Of a stretch of 64,000 nt of DNA, positions 46,681 to 59,186 are shown in pieces. The first letter of the stretch is position 1; each line of letters opens with the position of its first letter. The DNA comes from Acanthacorydalis orientalis (taxonomy: Eukaryota; Arthropoda; Insecta; Megaloptera; Corydalidae). The position numbers and the translations under genes are program-made. The notes beneath the pieces are model-generated. The model worked only from the letters and a program-made list of their open reading frames with translations, did no database searches and was not told where the DNA came from. Location of the stretch: assembly GCA_034766995.1 (NCBI GenBank), contig CM068315.1:6837685-6901684 (forward strand), in the 5' to 3' direction.

Positions 46681-47700
46681 TATAAAAAAAAATAAATCAA
46701 TAAAAAATTAATAAAAATAGACATTGAATCCAGAACTGCTTTTTATACGTTTCTTGGAATAATAACTTTATTTATGAAATATCAATAACGAATTCATTTT
46801 CTTTATAGTAATTTATATTTTTAGATATAATTAGATTTTTGTATGTTATTTATAAAAATGAAATTAGATTCTCTAAGAACCATCAAAATCAAATAATTGT
46901 ATATGATCATATTAAAGTAATTGATTTATTCATAATATTACATAAACTCGTTAATTTAACGTATATACACTTTTGTTATTTTTGTAATAGATTTCTTATT
47001 ATGTGTGTATATTTTTTTCTATTTTGATATCTGAACCAAGCATGAATAGATTGTTTTATGTTTTCTATCATTTTATCTATAAAATCCTTATATGAATCAA
47101 AATATTTAATGAATATAAATGCAATAAATGTATAGAGTAAGATTATATTTTAAAATAAAGCTCATTGATGATTTCTGAAACACATTGTGACACACTTTCA
47201 TCAGAATAACTATACTTGTTACTTATCAAATATTTTTAAGTTTTTAAGAAAAAATGTTGCTTTATATAAGATATAATTCTTATTTAACCTCAAAAAATGC
47301 GTTTGTCTCAGATGAACGATGGCTTTATTTAAGTTCACTTTTGATTATACGATTGTGAGAAATTTATGATAATTGCGACGATGTGTCAAAAAACAGTTGT
47401 TAATTCAACGTAAAGCGTACTGCAAATCGTTTATTATCTAAAACGTTTTTAAATAAATTAAGAATTGAAGTTTTCGTTGAGAATTTTTTTTAGATAATAC
47501 TCAAGTAAGAAAACATTTCTACGCCATTTCATCAGACTATAGAACTATTTTCTATAAAAATTGAAACAACAACAGTAAAAAAATAGAATAAGTATGCAAA
47601 GTGTAAATAAATTATGCTCATGAATTTTCAATCCTACGATTTTATATTAAAAATATATTTGATTATAAATCGGATTTATAATATTAGTTACTGGAGTCCA
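46648..47700. other. Gene-free A+T-rich stretch
   Basis: (TA)n at 46648-46678. The open frame at 46839-47027 and the surrounding sequence show no resemblance to known families. Confidence 0.55.
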
Positions 47701-47719
47701 TTTATATATATATATATAT

Positions 47720-47779
47720 CATCAATCTCTGTCAATCCACTACTGGATAAAGGCCTCTTTCATGATTTTCTATTTTATA
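47720..47779 (-). mobile_element. RTE-type non-LTR retrotransposon, 3' end (copy 3, 60 bp)
   Basis: The minus strand reads GAAAGAGGCCTTTATCCAGT AGTGGATTGACAGAGATTGA, i.e. EAFIQ-stop-WIDRD-stop, followed by TGA and (TA)n. It is the closest match to the intact EEAFIQQWIDRG end but only ~60 bp long, an extreme 5' truncation typical of non-LTR insertion. TA tracts lie on both sides. Confidence 0.8.
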
Positions 47780-47932
47780 TATATATATATATACATACAT
47801 ACACTGTTTTCTGAACTAACTGATATATGTTTATTTATGTATATTTATCAAGAAATCAAGTATTCCTTTTTAGATATATTTAAGCATATTTACAGCGATT
47901 TTCTCATTATATTCATGTGTGTACACAAGCAC

Positions 47933-47934
<2 letters not shown>

Positions 47935-47989
<55 letters not shown>
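47935..47989. repeat. (TA)n tract
   Basis: Perfect TA run of about 55 bp. Confidence 0.95.
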
Positions 47990-47992
<3 letters not shown>

Positions 47993-47999
47993 GTACAAA

Positions 48000-48898
48000 A
48001 TATTTATTTTGTGATTTATTAAACTTAAAATTAAATATATTTTTGTGTCTTTGTGAATAAATTAAATATGCCATTACATTTTATTAATAAAATCGTTAGT
48101 GCTTCATTGAAAATACAACTTATACGAATCGTTAAATAATTTTTGAAAGAAATAAATAATGAATGTTTTATTTTTTAAAGAAATTATGAGGACACTTGTA
48201 CATACAGATGTATATGTACGTAAGTGTAAATTAGAGTTAGGTCTAGTCTATTTGTAGAAATATATATGTAAATTCAGAATCTTTTTATTACAATTAAATA
48301 GCCATGGATGCTTTTTGAAATTTAGATAGTATTAAAATAAGGCAGTAAATTTTCAACATTCTTGTTAACATTTAAGTAGAAATCACACTTTATCTAATTA
48401 AAACGGCCGGTATCAAATATTTACTACAAAAAGATAGAGTTGATACACTAGGATTGTGAATCACTGATCTAAATGACAAAAATTATATAAGAATTAAACA
48501 GATTAATTAAATTAAAAATTAAATAGATATTTAATGTTTACAACCATTTCTAATTAAAAATTAATATTTAATTTAATAATGAGAAACGAAATTGTTTAAA
48601 AATGCTAATAAAATATGTTTATGTTCAAAATATTATATTTATGTTATCGTATAAAATAAACAAATATCAAAAATAAAATACTTGTAGTACAATATTTGTT
48701 TATTTTCTTTTAAAATATATTTCAAGTACTGAATAATAATATATGTACATGTAAAGTGTATGAATTTAATTCTGATTAATATTTCATTATTATTTTTACC
48801 TCTTCTGTAAAATGTATTTTTAGAATTTTAATAAAATGTATATAATTTAACATCCATTATATATAAAGAAAATATTTTTATAAACAAATATACACTTG

Positions 48899-48943
<45 letters not shown>

Positions 48944-49287
48944 TTTTACAACATACGTAAATAGAAGGACGAGTAAATGAAAATGTGTAGGTGTGACAAG
49001 CATCCATTTATTTAAAATAAAAGAAATGTTATAAAGATACATCATATGAGTTTTAGTAGTTACTTGAATATAGTCGTAGGTGTGTCAAAATGATACCTAC
49101 ATAATATACTATTTGCGCTTTTGACTAAAGGTTTGTATTGAAATTCAACAAGTTTCATGTAATTTAAATGCCGAAATCGTTGCAATAAGTATTTTAATAT
49201 ATTCAGATGCGTAAATAATTATCTTCACTTGGCGTATTTCATAAATGTTTGATATCAATGAGGAACTTCTCTTGAGTTTCCTTTACA

Positions 49288-49350
<63 letters not shown>

Positions 49351-50330
49351 TTTTATCTATGCATAGCGCACAAAGATATTTATATAAATAAATAATCAAC
49401 TGAAACAATCTTTATTTATTTTAAGAAGTCTTCTTTTATATTTTACAAGATGGATGTATTTGTATGTTTTGTTTTTTTTAAAAAAAAACATGAAGATGTT
49501 AAATACAAAAACCTTTTGGGATTACTTATGTAGTGTTATTTTCGTTTTCTGTTCTAAATTAAAAATTAATACCTATTATATGAATACCGGATATTATTTA
49601 TAAACATAAAAGTTGTATACTTAACTTTTATTTTAATAAATAATATGCTGTCTGAGTGGGTTAAAATAAATTATTTCACAACGTGAGTTAAACAAGGCTT
49701 GAAAGGAAAGAAATTTACTGAATAAGATGTTTTAATTGTTTGTAGCCGATAAAATATTTAGGAAAATTAGACTTTTAGGAAGTATACTTTAGTGCATATT
49801 AAAAAGTTAAATATGGACATATATTGTGTGTTTTTTTACAATATTTTAGAAAAATATTATCAATCATTTATCGATCATAATTAAACATTTAAGATACATT
49901 TTGATTTTTTATTGTTTCGTTCTATTTTTATACTTTTGTAAAATGATTATTTTTTGTATTTAATTTTGTAATCTTTCAAGTTAAACACTTTTAGCGCTAT
50001 ATTAAAGTCTAGGTATATTTTACGAATAAGAGAACGATTTGTTTTTATTTGACAAATAATTTTATAAAATATATTTTAAAAGAATTTAATAGTAGAATTA
50101 AGTTTCACGTTGCTGTTACAAACGATGTTCATATCAGTTAAAAATAATTAAAAAATCACGTGAATAGTCAATTTTAATTAACTGAAAAATAATTTAGTTC
50201 TTACAAGTAATAAGAACTATTTAGATTAAAATTTTGAAAGTAGATTAAAGAAACGTATTAATGTATTTAAAAGCAATTGATAGTAGAAAACCCTTAACAA
50301 AAAATAAGTTATTCAAATACCAAATTTTAT
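48000..50330. other. Gene-free A+T-rich stretch
   Basis: (TA)n at 48903-48940 and 49291-49348. No gene or mobile element recognised. Confidence 0.6.
49291..49348. repeat. (TA)n tract
   Basis: Perfect TA run of 58 bp. Confidence 0.96.
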
Positions 50331-50332
50331 TC

Positions 50333-50828
50333 AAATACCAAAGCTCAGAAATAACAAACAACAAGGATTTGCACCGAAAAGTCCTACAGCAAGTAACAGA
50401 TCATATAAGAAGCACTATTTGGTAGAACAAGTACATGCGCCAAGACTAAAACCAGAGTATGAAAAGTGATGATTCGCCCAGTTCTGACATACGCAGCAGA
50501 AACAAGAGCGAAGACAGCCAGAAAAGGTCATGACTGTGGAAATGAAGATCGGGATTTACACATCTGGATCAGTAAAAAATTGAAGATATAAGAGGGAAAT
50601 GTGGCATACAAGATGTAGTTGAATGAACTAAAGCCGGGAGAAAAGAATGGAACAACTATTTGGATAGGATGGGAGAGAGCTACCTGCTCGCATTTGTAAA
50701 ATGGACGATCGTCGAAAGATTACCTGGACGGCCGCCTAAGAGATGGTCACAGAGCTGGCAATTCACATCCACAGAGCTCGAGTGAGAGGCGAAGCAACAG
50801 GGGAATAAATTCCTAGTTTAATAATAAC
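50333..50828 (+). pseudogene. Non-LTR retrotransposon reverse transcriptase, C-terminal end (second family)
   Basis: Conceptual plus-strand translation with frameshifts gives YQSSEITNNKDLHRKVLQQV, then TIW-stop-NKYM, MIRPVLTYAAETRAKTA, a decayed middle, LNELKPGEKNGTTI, and PGRPPKRWSQSWQ near the end. Y-x-SEITxNxDLxxEV, RPVLTYAAETRAxT and GRPPKRW are in the expected order for the region following the RT catalytic core in endonuclease-reverse transcriptase elements common in insects. The G+C content is visibly above the surroundings. It is a different family from the minus-strand RTE copies at 40.5, 46.2 and 47.7 kb. 5'-truncated and inactive. Confidence 0.85.
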
Positions 50829-50869
50829 CTAATAATATAAAGCCCTATATTTCATTTCCTTCTCTTTCT

Positions 50870-50872
<3 letters not shown>

Positions 50873-50921
<49 letters not shown>

Positions 50922-51002
50922 GTAATATTTTTAAGTCAAATAATTTAAGATGTCTTAGAGTTATGAAATAAATAAAAAAAATATAGGAAACAATAGAACT
51001 AA

Positions 51003-51058
<56 letters not shown>
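50873..51058. repeat. Two (TA)n tracts
   Basis: TA runs at 50873-50918 and 51005-51058 separated by ~85 bp. The first follows a CTCTTTCTCC run just past the retrotransposon remnant. Confidence 0.95.
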
Positions 51059-51059
<1 letters not shown>

Positions 51060-51061
<2 letters not shown>

Positions 51062-52379
51062 AGAAATAATAATCATTTTTAAATACGTTATTTGTATATA
51101 AATTAATGTATAAAATCTGTATATGACAAGAGAATATAGGTGTATATTATTAGATTATTAGAATTAAACGACAGCTACCGATACTGACTGATCGATATCG
51201 AAAATAGCTTATTAAATGGCGGAGAGTGTACCTCATTACGAAATTTATTACATGTTCTGATTTAGTGGGTTTTTGGAAAATTGTCATTTTGTGTTAGTAT
51301 TATTATGAAGTTATTTTTTTTTATAGATTCATTATTAATATTAAATAAAGTACGGAAAAATAATAAAGGGTTGTAATAAACTAATTTTCAATTATTTTAT
51401 CCCAATATTAAAGTGTAAATTTAATAAACAATTTAGATTAAAATTAACATGTTGAAAATCTTTGATGTTGAAATCTTTTTTTATGATATTGATCTAATAA
51501 TTTCTTTGCAATCATTCGATTATTTTAGTAGCATTGATTTTAATATTTCAGATAATAGTAATTTGAGATTTTAATGGCTATAAACAAATGTCCGTAAATA
51601 TTAGACTATAAATATTTTGGGAGAAAGATTTAAATTTTTTAATTGACAAATAATAATTGAAAGTATACATGAATAAGATGTATATATTTTAATTTGCACA
51701 AAACACGTTTTAGTATAATATTTATTTTTATTCAAAAGTATGATTATTTTTTATTGAACTTTCCTTTCAAAATCTTCTTAATGTATATTTTAAGTTCACG
51801 AATTATTTCTTTATTCCACAAATTATAAAAAAAATGTCTTCTCAAAAAATAATTATTTAATTTTCTTATTGATAATGTGCATTACGATGTCGATCATCTT
51901 TATAGCATCAAGGTAATGACGATTTGTGAAAGTAAATTTAGCCATTGTTCAAACTGTGTTCTGATTATTTCATTTTTCGTACTCGAATCTTAATTTCAAT
52001 TATAATATTAAACTTTCGAAATTCGATTTTTTTTGGTCTATTAATTGATAATAAAATATTTATAAGAGTTTTATTTTAGGTGCTAATAACAATTGTCTAT
52101 TTATTAAATGATTTTTTAGTCAAATATTCACTGCTATAAACTAAAAACCGATATAATATCTGAAAATATTAATGAATAATTTTATACCTGCCTATATCTG
52201 TTTAAACTAAGTATATTCAATCCAGACTTTTTTTTAATGTGTTCTGAATTATTAAGCCTCTAGCTACGGCTATGACTGTCAATTTTATTTTCCATTAATA
52301 TTATATTGGTTGTTTATTTTTAACCGATCATTGAAGTTTGTTCGTCAAATGAGTTAAAAAAGATATGTTATTTGATCAA

Positions 52380-52423
<44 letters not shown>

Positions 52424-52470
52424 CGTGTTAGTATTTACAGTGTATCAATCATGTACTACAATACTGTCCA
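51060..52470. other. Gene-free A+T-rich stretch
   Basis: (TA)n at 52382-52424. Nothing else recognised. Confidence 0.6.
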
Positions 52471-52479
52471 CAGACAGAA

Positions 52480-52875
52480 CCCACATTTGTGACTTGTTTG
52501 GTGATTGATGGACTTGTACACAGTTGTACAACAAATGTAATCGTAATAAGCGAGCCGAGCTTAATTTTGCTTTGTAGACAATAAACCGCCTACGATATTT
52601 TTATCACCATGCAATGTCAACGCGCGAAAAATATTCCGCGGCGGATATATTTCAACGCGCGATTTGACATTTATACATCGTTCATTCGTCGACGTTGATG
52701 CACTGCCACGCATACGATAATTCCCTGATTTATACAGTTCTGTTTAACTTTTGATTTTAATTTGAAAATAATTGAATGTAGCGCACAGTTTATGTTTTCA
52801 TTAAAAGCTAATCCATTGCTGATGTATATATGGTGTCATAATGACTGATAGTCGCACTCTGTTACCGCTGGCATG
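52480..52875. other. GC-richer, CpG-rich island with repeated CAACGCGCGA
   Basis: A sharp compositional island. CAACGCGCGA occurs at about 52619 and again at about 52654, flanking TATTCCGCGGCGGATATA. It also contains TTCGTCGACGTTGATGCACT and CAATAAACCGCC. No terminal inverted repeats, no transposase and no convincing frame. The paired elements look like binding sites or remnants of a structured element. Conserved regulatory DNA is one possibility and an unrecognised transposon is another. Confidence 0.4.
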
Positions 52876-52910
52876 AAAATAGTGCATGTAACAATTTATA
52901 TTTTTAAACA

Positions 52911-52911
<1 letters not shown>

Positions 52912-52993
<82 letters not shown>
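52912..52993. repeat. (TA)n tract, ~82 bp with one interruption
   Basis: TA run with a single TATG near 52955. Creates the Tyr-Ile open frame 52873-53076. It starts just after the island. Confidence 0.96.
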
Positions 52994-52995
<2 letters not shown>

Positions 52996-52999
52996 AATT

Positions 53000-53550
53000 G
53001 TCTTCTTATCGATAACTGTCTTAACTTGAAAAGGCTTAGTCAGACATTTTTTATGTTATTTATGAGAAAAATTTAAGATAAAAAATAATTTTTCGACCAA
53101 AAGCATATATAATTTGATTTACTAGCATTTTATTCACTTTTAATTACCATAAAGTGACGATTTTTTTGAATATAGTAAATGGGTTTTATGTAGATATAAA
53201 AAACTTTTTTACTTTTTGATTAATTCCCGTGATAAGATGATCGTGTACAAATACTGATAGTGTACAAAATTACTTCGAATCTATGTATACATATAGTATT
53301 AAACGATTATTCAACAGCTGTATGGAGTCAATAACTCAAAATGTTTATTTTACTCCTTGTGTAAGGTAAATATTAAGAATATAAAAAAAAATGATTGTGG
53401 ACAAAGTGACGAGAAATGTGAATTTTTATATATAAGAAGAAAGTAATTCAGTATATTGAATGAAGTGATATTTTATATTTTACCATGTATTCACAATCAG
53501 TTGTAACTTAAACTAAAAGCCACTTAGTGTTTCGAATTATAAAACACACT

Positions 53551-53616
<66 letters not shown>

Positions 53617-53657
53617 GATTTGATGATAACGTTAAACTAATAAATACACACACACAC

Positions 53658-53697
<40 letters not shown>

Positions 53698-53994
53698 TGA
53701 AACTAAAAGTTGGCGGAAATATTATATTTGATTAAAATATAAATTTAAAAAAAATTTAATGGAGTATGAGTCATTTTTGGCTCTGTTCATAACACCGATA
53801 TTAATAGAAGAATGTAATAGATTATTTAGTAAATCAACTGTTTGAAAAATAACTGCTTTTTCATTTTATTTCTATAGAAAAGTGAAAATATAGACTAGAC
53901 TTCGGTAAATGAAATTTAATATAAATAATACTCAATAGATGTGTTTAAGATATTCGTATTATTTATTAATATTTAATACGGTATGAACGTTTTT

Positions 53995-54030
<36 letters not shown>
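53000..54030. other. Gene-free stretch with microsatellites
   Basis: CA run plus (TA)n at 53548-53614, CACACATGTG plus (TA)n at 53646-53692, and (TA)n at 54000-54030 abutting A5. No gene seen. Confidence 0.6.
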
Positions 54031-54033
<3 letters not shown>

Positions 54034-54035
54034 TG

Positions 54036-54565
54036 TTAGGTTATAAATTTATTCAATGCATTTTTTGGAGAAAATGCATTTTTACTGAAAAATGAAATAT
54101 GTTTCAACCTTAAAATGTCTCCCATTATTTTGTATAACTTTGCTCCGTCTGTTCGGTAATTGAGGAATACTTTTTCAAAAAAAGATGGCGAATTTGAGTC
54201 AATGAAATAGTGACTTGTTGGATTTATGCCACTGTTTTAGAATTTTTGACATGTTTAATGTATCACAACACCTTCCCCCAAAACCGAACAAATCATTTCC
54301 TCGACTTCAGCAGCATTTTTTTCAACTGAAATGCGAAAAGTGTTCAATGCTTGATATGATGCTACTGCTTAATATGATGCTTTCGGACGCTATCGTGCTC
54401 ATTACTCTATTTTGAGAAGTTATACGAACTACGTGGCCAAGATATGTAGTGTTTTTAAATTTTAAGGCTTAACTTCAAAATCCTAAAACGATAAGAAAAT
54501 ATTTGAATTTAAAACAAAGTTATGATTGATTCAATTTAAAGGCACCGAATTAATTTTTACGGCTA
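54036..54565 (-). mobile_element. Mini-mariner family A, copy A5 (most readable N-terminal segment)
   Basis: The left end TTAGGTTATAAATTTATTCA and right end GGCACCGAATTAATTTTTAC GGCTA are inverted. On the minus strand the N-terminal domain reads VEKNAAEVEEMICSVLGEGV then VIH-stop-TC. After the shared junction the C-terminal end reads a degraded SFFxxxIxxLPNRxSKVIQNNG. The catalytic core is missing. The plus-strand open frame 54215-54415 is a shadow. (TA)n tracts lie within 10 bp of both ends. Confidence 0.86.
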
Positions 54566-54569
54566 TATA

Positions 54570-54851
54570 TATATACATGAGTGTGTACGTGCAAAAATAG
54601 AGATCATTAAAACACGAAACTGTTTATCTCAACTGATCAACTGATCTGTGAACAGATCAGTCGGAAGGATGTAGTTAACGGATATAGAATAACGGATGTA
54701 GTTGTGAAAATAACGTGTTGGTGTCGTTCAAATCTCTTTATAGCTTTGTACTCTTTTTGTTAAATAGTTGCCATTAAAATGTTTTAATAGAGAAAATGGA
54801 ACATCAATCTATTTGTACCATCTCTTTCTCTCTCTATATATGAATTTATTC

Positions 54852-54907
<56 letters not shown>

Positions 54908-56417
54908 TATACATACATACATACAGTCAAATTGCAATAAATAAGTATTTTTAAAATTTTAGAATTTTTAATAGTTGATAATCTTAATTATTTTACTAAC
55001 ACATTGCGTTTTTTAACAGAGATATATTTTCATAGTATTTTTTTAAATGTATGAACGTGCATATTTTTTTTAATATACATGCATCACTCAACTGCAAAAT
55101 TGTGTGTGTGAAGTGATTAATTGATATTTATTTTTAATTAGAAAATGATTTCAGATTTAATAAATCAAAATGTATAAACTACTCGTATATGCAATTATAT
55201 ATAAATACATTCGAGCCCATAATTTAAAATGAATAGGGACTGTAGTCTATTTATTTTTTTAATATAGTGATTCGTGGGTTAAACGTTTGGAAGGAACTAA
55301 TAAATACAGGAACTGTTGGATGAAAAAAATTGATTTATGTTAATGTTTATTGAAATCAAAGTTTATATATATTATAATAACTTTTATTAACAAATGAAAA
55401 TATTAATATTATAAGATAGAAATATGATGTATTTAAAAGCAAACATGTATTTAATTTACCTTAAAGTAAGATCTTAAAAGAAGTGCTATGCAAGTACTTT
55501 GTTAATTAAAAGAGTAATTGAAAATCAGATAAATGAAAATGAGTCCGATTACCTTTGAGATAACAAATGAGTCATGTTTCTTTATTAATTATGTAATGAA
55601 GAGTTTATAGTCTTATTAAAGTAATAAAAATTATATTTAATACAACTATTATTAAATTTTAAATTAGTGTACTTGATAGATTTTAATACTACATATATAT
55701 ATATATACACATTAGGTATAAAATAATTAGATATTAGATATGAAATAATTAATGTAATACTTAAAGGGATTGTGCTATGTATGGGATATGTGTGATATAT
55801 GAGGGATTATGCTTAGTAGATTTTTTATGGGAGTAAATCAGTGTCAAATAATTTTATCATCTTGTAAAATATTAATATTTATTGAAATAACATATGCTTT
55901 CTTTCTAATATCTTATCTGTAATAAAATTAATTAGTATACAAGTAATGAATATATTAAAAAGTGCTTTCGGTGTTGTTGATAATATTTGCATGATATTTA
56001 ATTTACATTTTAATTGAAGATTATGTTAGTATATTATTAATATAAAACTAAAAACAAATCATATTTAAGAAAAAAATAAAAAACCTCGATTCTATAGAAA
56101 TAAGAAATATCTATTGAAACTTAATACCAAAGCCTGTAAAAGATTTCTTGAAAAAGTGTTGACGGTATTGAATGACATATCGTATCCACTCATCTAACGG
56201 TATTTAAAAAAATGTTCTAGTTATTCAGTTCGAAATTTCTCGAAGAAAATTTATTACAAGTATTCTTTACAACAAATTTGTAGTACAGAATGATAGAAAA
56301 TTGGTTCAAATTGTTTACAGAAATTGAAAAAAGAGAAAATACCTTCGATAAATTATATATATAGAGAGATTTATTGTTTATCGATATGTAATATTTGCTA
56401 TGTTTAATAAATAAATG

Positions 56418-56478
<61 letters not shown>

Positions 56479-56726
56479 GAACTTGTAATAAATATAGTGA
56501 AATAAAAAAATATATCACTATTAAATAAAATGTTCCAGAATAAAATCTTTTTACTTAAGTTTCAACGCTGTCTTTGATTACATTATTCCTTTTCGGTGAT
56601 TAAGTATAAGACATTAAAGCTAATCCGATTTTAAAACGTAACAAAATTTGAAAAATATAAAATTATATTAAGTAGGTAGACAAATGTACAGAATGTATTT
56701 CATAAGTTCATGTTCATTACATTGTG

Positions 56727-56780
<54 letters not shown>

Positions 56781-57072
56781 TACATACAATTTTACTAATA
56801 TTAATAAACCTGTTGAATGTAATTAGAGTTTGTATGAACTTTAAATTAGTCATTATAGTTTGAAATTATGTCGTAAATTTGATGCGAAATTTATTTCTAA
56901 TATACATCGAATCTGTACCAATTTTCAATGTTAATTATGTGAATCGGGATGATTTTCTGTTCAAAAATAAAAAGAACATGTTATGTGATATGTAAGATAT
57001 TCTGGGAATATGAACATAAATGTGTAATTTGAATACTATATTTTCAATTTGTAAATATTAAATAAATTCTGA

Positions 57073-57110
<38 letters not shown>

Positions 57111-57190
57111 ATGTGTGTGTACGTGTGTGTGTGTTTATTTATGAGGGTGGATTGAAAAAATAATTAGAACTTGATAATTTCAACGATATA
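54570..57190. other. Gene-free A+T-rich stretch
   Basis: A hairpin at 54640-54661 is listed separately. (TA)n at 54855-54912, 56419-56474, 56730-56774 and 57077-57103, the last with a GT run at 57112-57134. The open frame 56668-56853 (minus) is TA-derived. Confidence 0.6.
54640..54661. repeat. 10-bp perfect hairpin with 2-nt loop
   Basis: ACTGATCTGT (54640-54649), GA, ACAGATCAGT (54652-54661). It is followed by a direct repeat GGATGTAGTT at 54667-54676 and 54694-54703. Confidence 0.85.
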
Positions 57191-57645
57191 TTAACACGTT
57201 GACTGCCACGGTGATCACCCGCGACCAGCACTTGTCTTCTCAGTACGGCCATGGTGGTTATCCGTGACCGCTGTCACTAATTTCATTAGAATGATTAAAA
57301 TAAGATGAATATCATCGAGAAAAAATTTTGAACTACGTAAATAACTAGATAATATTGTAAAATAAAAAGTACACTATTCAACAATTAAATTTTTTTATTG
57401 GTATATAATATTTAAAAAAAATTAAATACGACGATGTACTATATTAAAACATTTCAAGCATAAATGGTGCTGATGATCGCAATCTTTGCAGTATCTAGTT
57501 ACTTTACTAATAATAGGAAATCTTTGTTAATTTCATTCTGTTCGAAACGACTTACTGACTGATTACTCTTGACTGGCAAATATATTTGTCAATCAAGTGT
57601 AATCGAGTGCACTGTAGGGCCATAGTGGTAATCCGTGTTTACAAG
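57191..57645 (-). mobile_element. piggyBac-like element, 3' end with subterminal repeats
   Basis: Begins TTAACACGTTGACTGCCACG at 57191, a TTAA target followed by a piggyBac-like terminus. Three direct copies of a ~22-bp subterminal unit are present: GCCACGGTGATCACCCGCGA (57205), GCCATGGTGGTTATCCGTGA (57248) and GCCATAGTGGTAATCCGTGT (57619). The third lies beyond the transposase fragment, so the element may be internally deleted. The minus strand between units 2 and 3 encodes the transposase C-terminus (separate entry). The left boundary is uncertain. Confidence 0.75.
57422..57517 (-). pseudogene. piggyBac-like transposase, C-terminal Cys-rich segment
   Basis: The minus-strand frame reads RFPIISKVTRYCKDCD, then HQHHLCLKCFNIVHRR, Ile and a stop at 57422-57424. 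The CxxC...CxxC...H spacing matches the zinc-binding C-terminal domain of piggyBac transposases, which ends the protein in the same way. Upstream of about 57517 the frame is broken by stops. The stop lies ~230 bp from the TTAA end. Confidence 0.8.
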
Positions 57646-57699
57646 CGAGATAAAGGCACTATTAATAAGAATATGGTCTTATTTAATCATATTACTTAA

Positions 57700-58156
57700 T
57701 ATTTTATCATTATCTGTAGAATAATGAAAATTTTATTATAGTTCACTGGGAAAAACGTTTAGTTTTTTTAAACGTTAAAATAATTCAAAACAAAATGTTT
57801 AGAAAAGGTAAAACAATGTAAATTGGGTTTGTTTTTTTTTTTTAAATGTGAGTATACTTGTTATAGATTAATTGTTGCTATAATTAGATTTAAACCATTA
57901 ATATTCAATTTACAACAAGAACTTAAAGTCATAAAGTTTATAACCCCAAAAATATTATGAAGATTATTGAAAATGTAGAAATTTTAAATCACAAAACTGA
58001 TTACTTTATGGGACATGCTTTTGTCATCTCGGATGCTTTGATTCGTATGATTTTAAATATTGAAATTGATTTATTATATGTATATTTACGAATATACAAA
58101 ATATGCAGACCACAAATCCATATAGTCACACGTATACATACACACATACATGCACA
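57700..58156. other. Gene-free A+T-rich stretch
   Basis: Nothing recognised. The open frame 57957-58325 starts here, but its second half is TA-derived Tyr-Ile and the first half resembles nothing known. Confidence 0.5.
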
Positions 58157-58162
58157 TATATT

Positions 58163-58225
<63 letters not shown>

Positions 58226-58300
58226 GTATATATATATGTATATATATATGTATATATATATATATATGTATATATATGTATATATATATATATATATATG
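58157..58300. repeat. (TA)n tract with 12-bp higher-order period
   Basis: The longest TA-type tract in the window (~144 bp). G interruptions at 58214, 58226, 58238 and 58250 are spaced exactly 12 bp apart, so part of the array is a tandem 12-mer rather than a simple dinucleotide repeat. It produces overlapping Tyr-Ile/Met/Val open frames on both strands. Confidence 0.95.
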
Positions 58301-59185
58301 TTTTTGTGGAAGCTGCCATGCTTAGTTATTTCTTTTTTTTATTTCCCATTCACATATTGCACAACGTGTTGATTATTACAATATAATATCGATTAATAAT
58401 TAAATGTCTAGAATGTGTTATTACAAATTTTCCAATCTTTATTGAAATTTTTGTACCTTATTTTAACAGAGATGAAGACTGAAATTAAAATAAAATTAAA
58501 TACCCCTGCTGTTAAAAAAATATGTTCTATACTTTTAAATAATTGCTTTTCGATACGATACTGAATATTGATTTTAATATATACAAAAACTCAGACATTA
58601 GATATTAACTTTTCAATATTCTCTTAAAACATTAATTCATTTTCTGAGAAGAGAAATGTATACATCTTGATTTTTACTTAAAAAAAATTAAGAATAAAGA
58701 ATTCTATTGACAAATATTGTATTAAATTCGTTTAATCAATTCATCAAAAATGTTTTTTTTCTAGGCTATTGCATAATATTATATTTTTTACATAATAGAA
58801 CAATATTTGAAAGTATGTAACAATATATTTTTACCTATCTATCTCTGACAAATTTATGTGTGTAAAGTTTACTATAATCTTTCAATTTCCATTTTAATTT
58901 TATACAGGTCTGCTTTTCTTCGATAATTTATTATATATATATATATATATATATATCATTTATGTTTAACATTCAGCAAATATTGCAACTCTTCTGCATT
59001 TAGTTTATGACTTTAATGTTAACAGAGTTCAAATAAAATAATAAAAAAATAATGAATTATCTAGAATCTAAATCAAAAAATTCAATTTGATATTTTTTTA
59101 TTCAATATCTTTAAAGTAATGTACAAAATAATGACTATATTTTGTAACTTAATAATCCAATAACTTCAAATATGAAAACACCAAT
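58301..59185. other. Gene-free A+T-rich stretch
   Basis: (TA)n at 58931-58956. No other feature recognised. Confidence 0.6.
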
Positions 59186-59186
59186 T

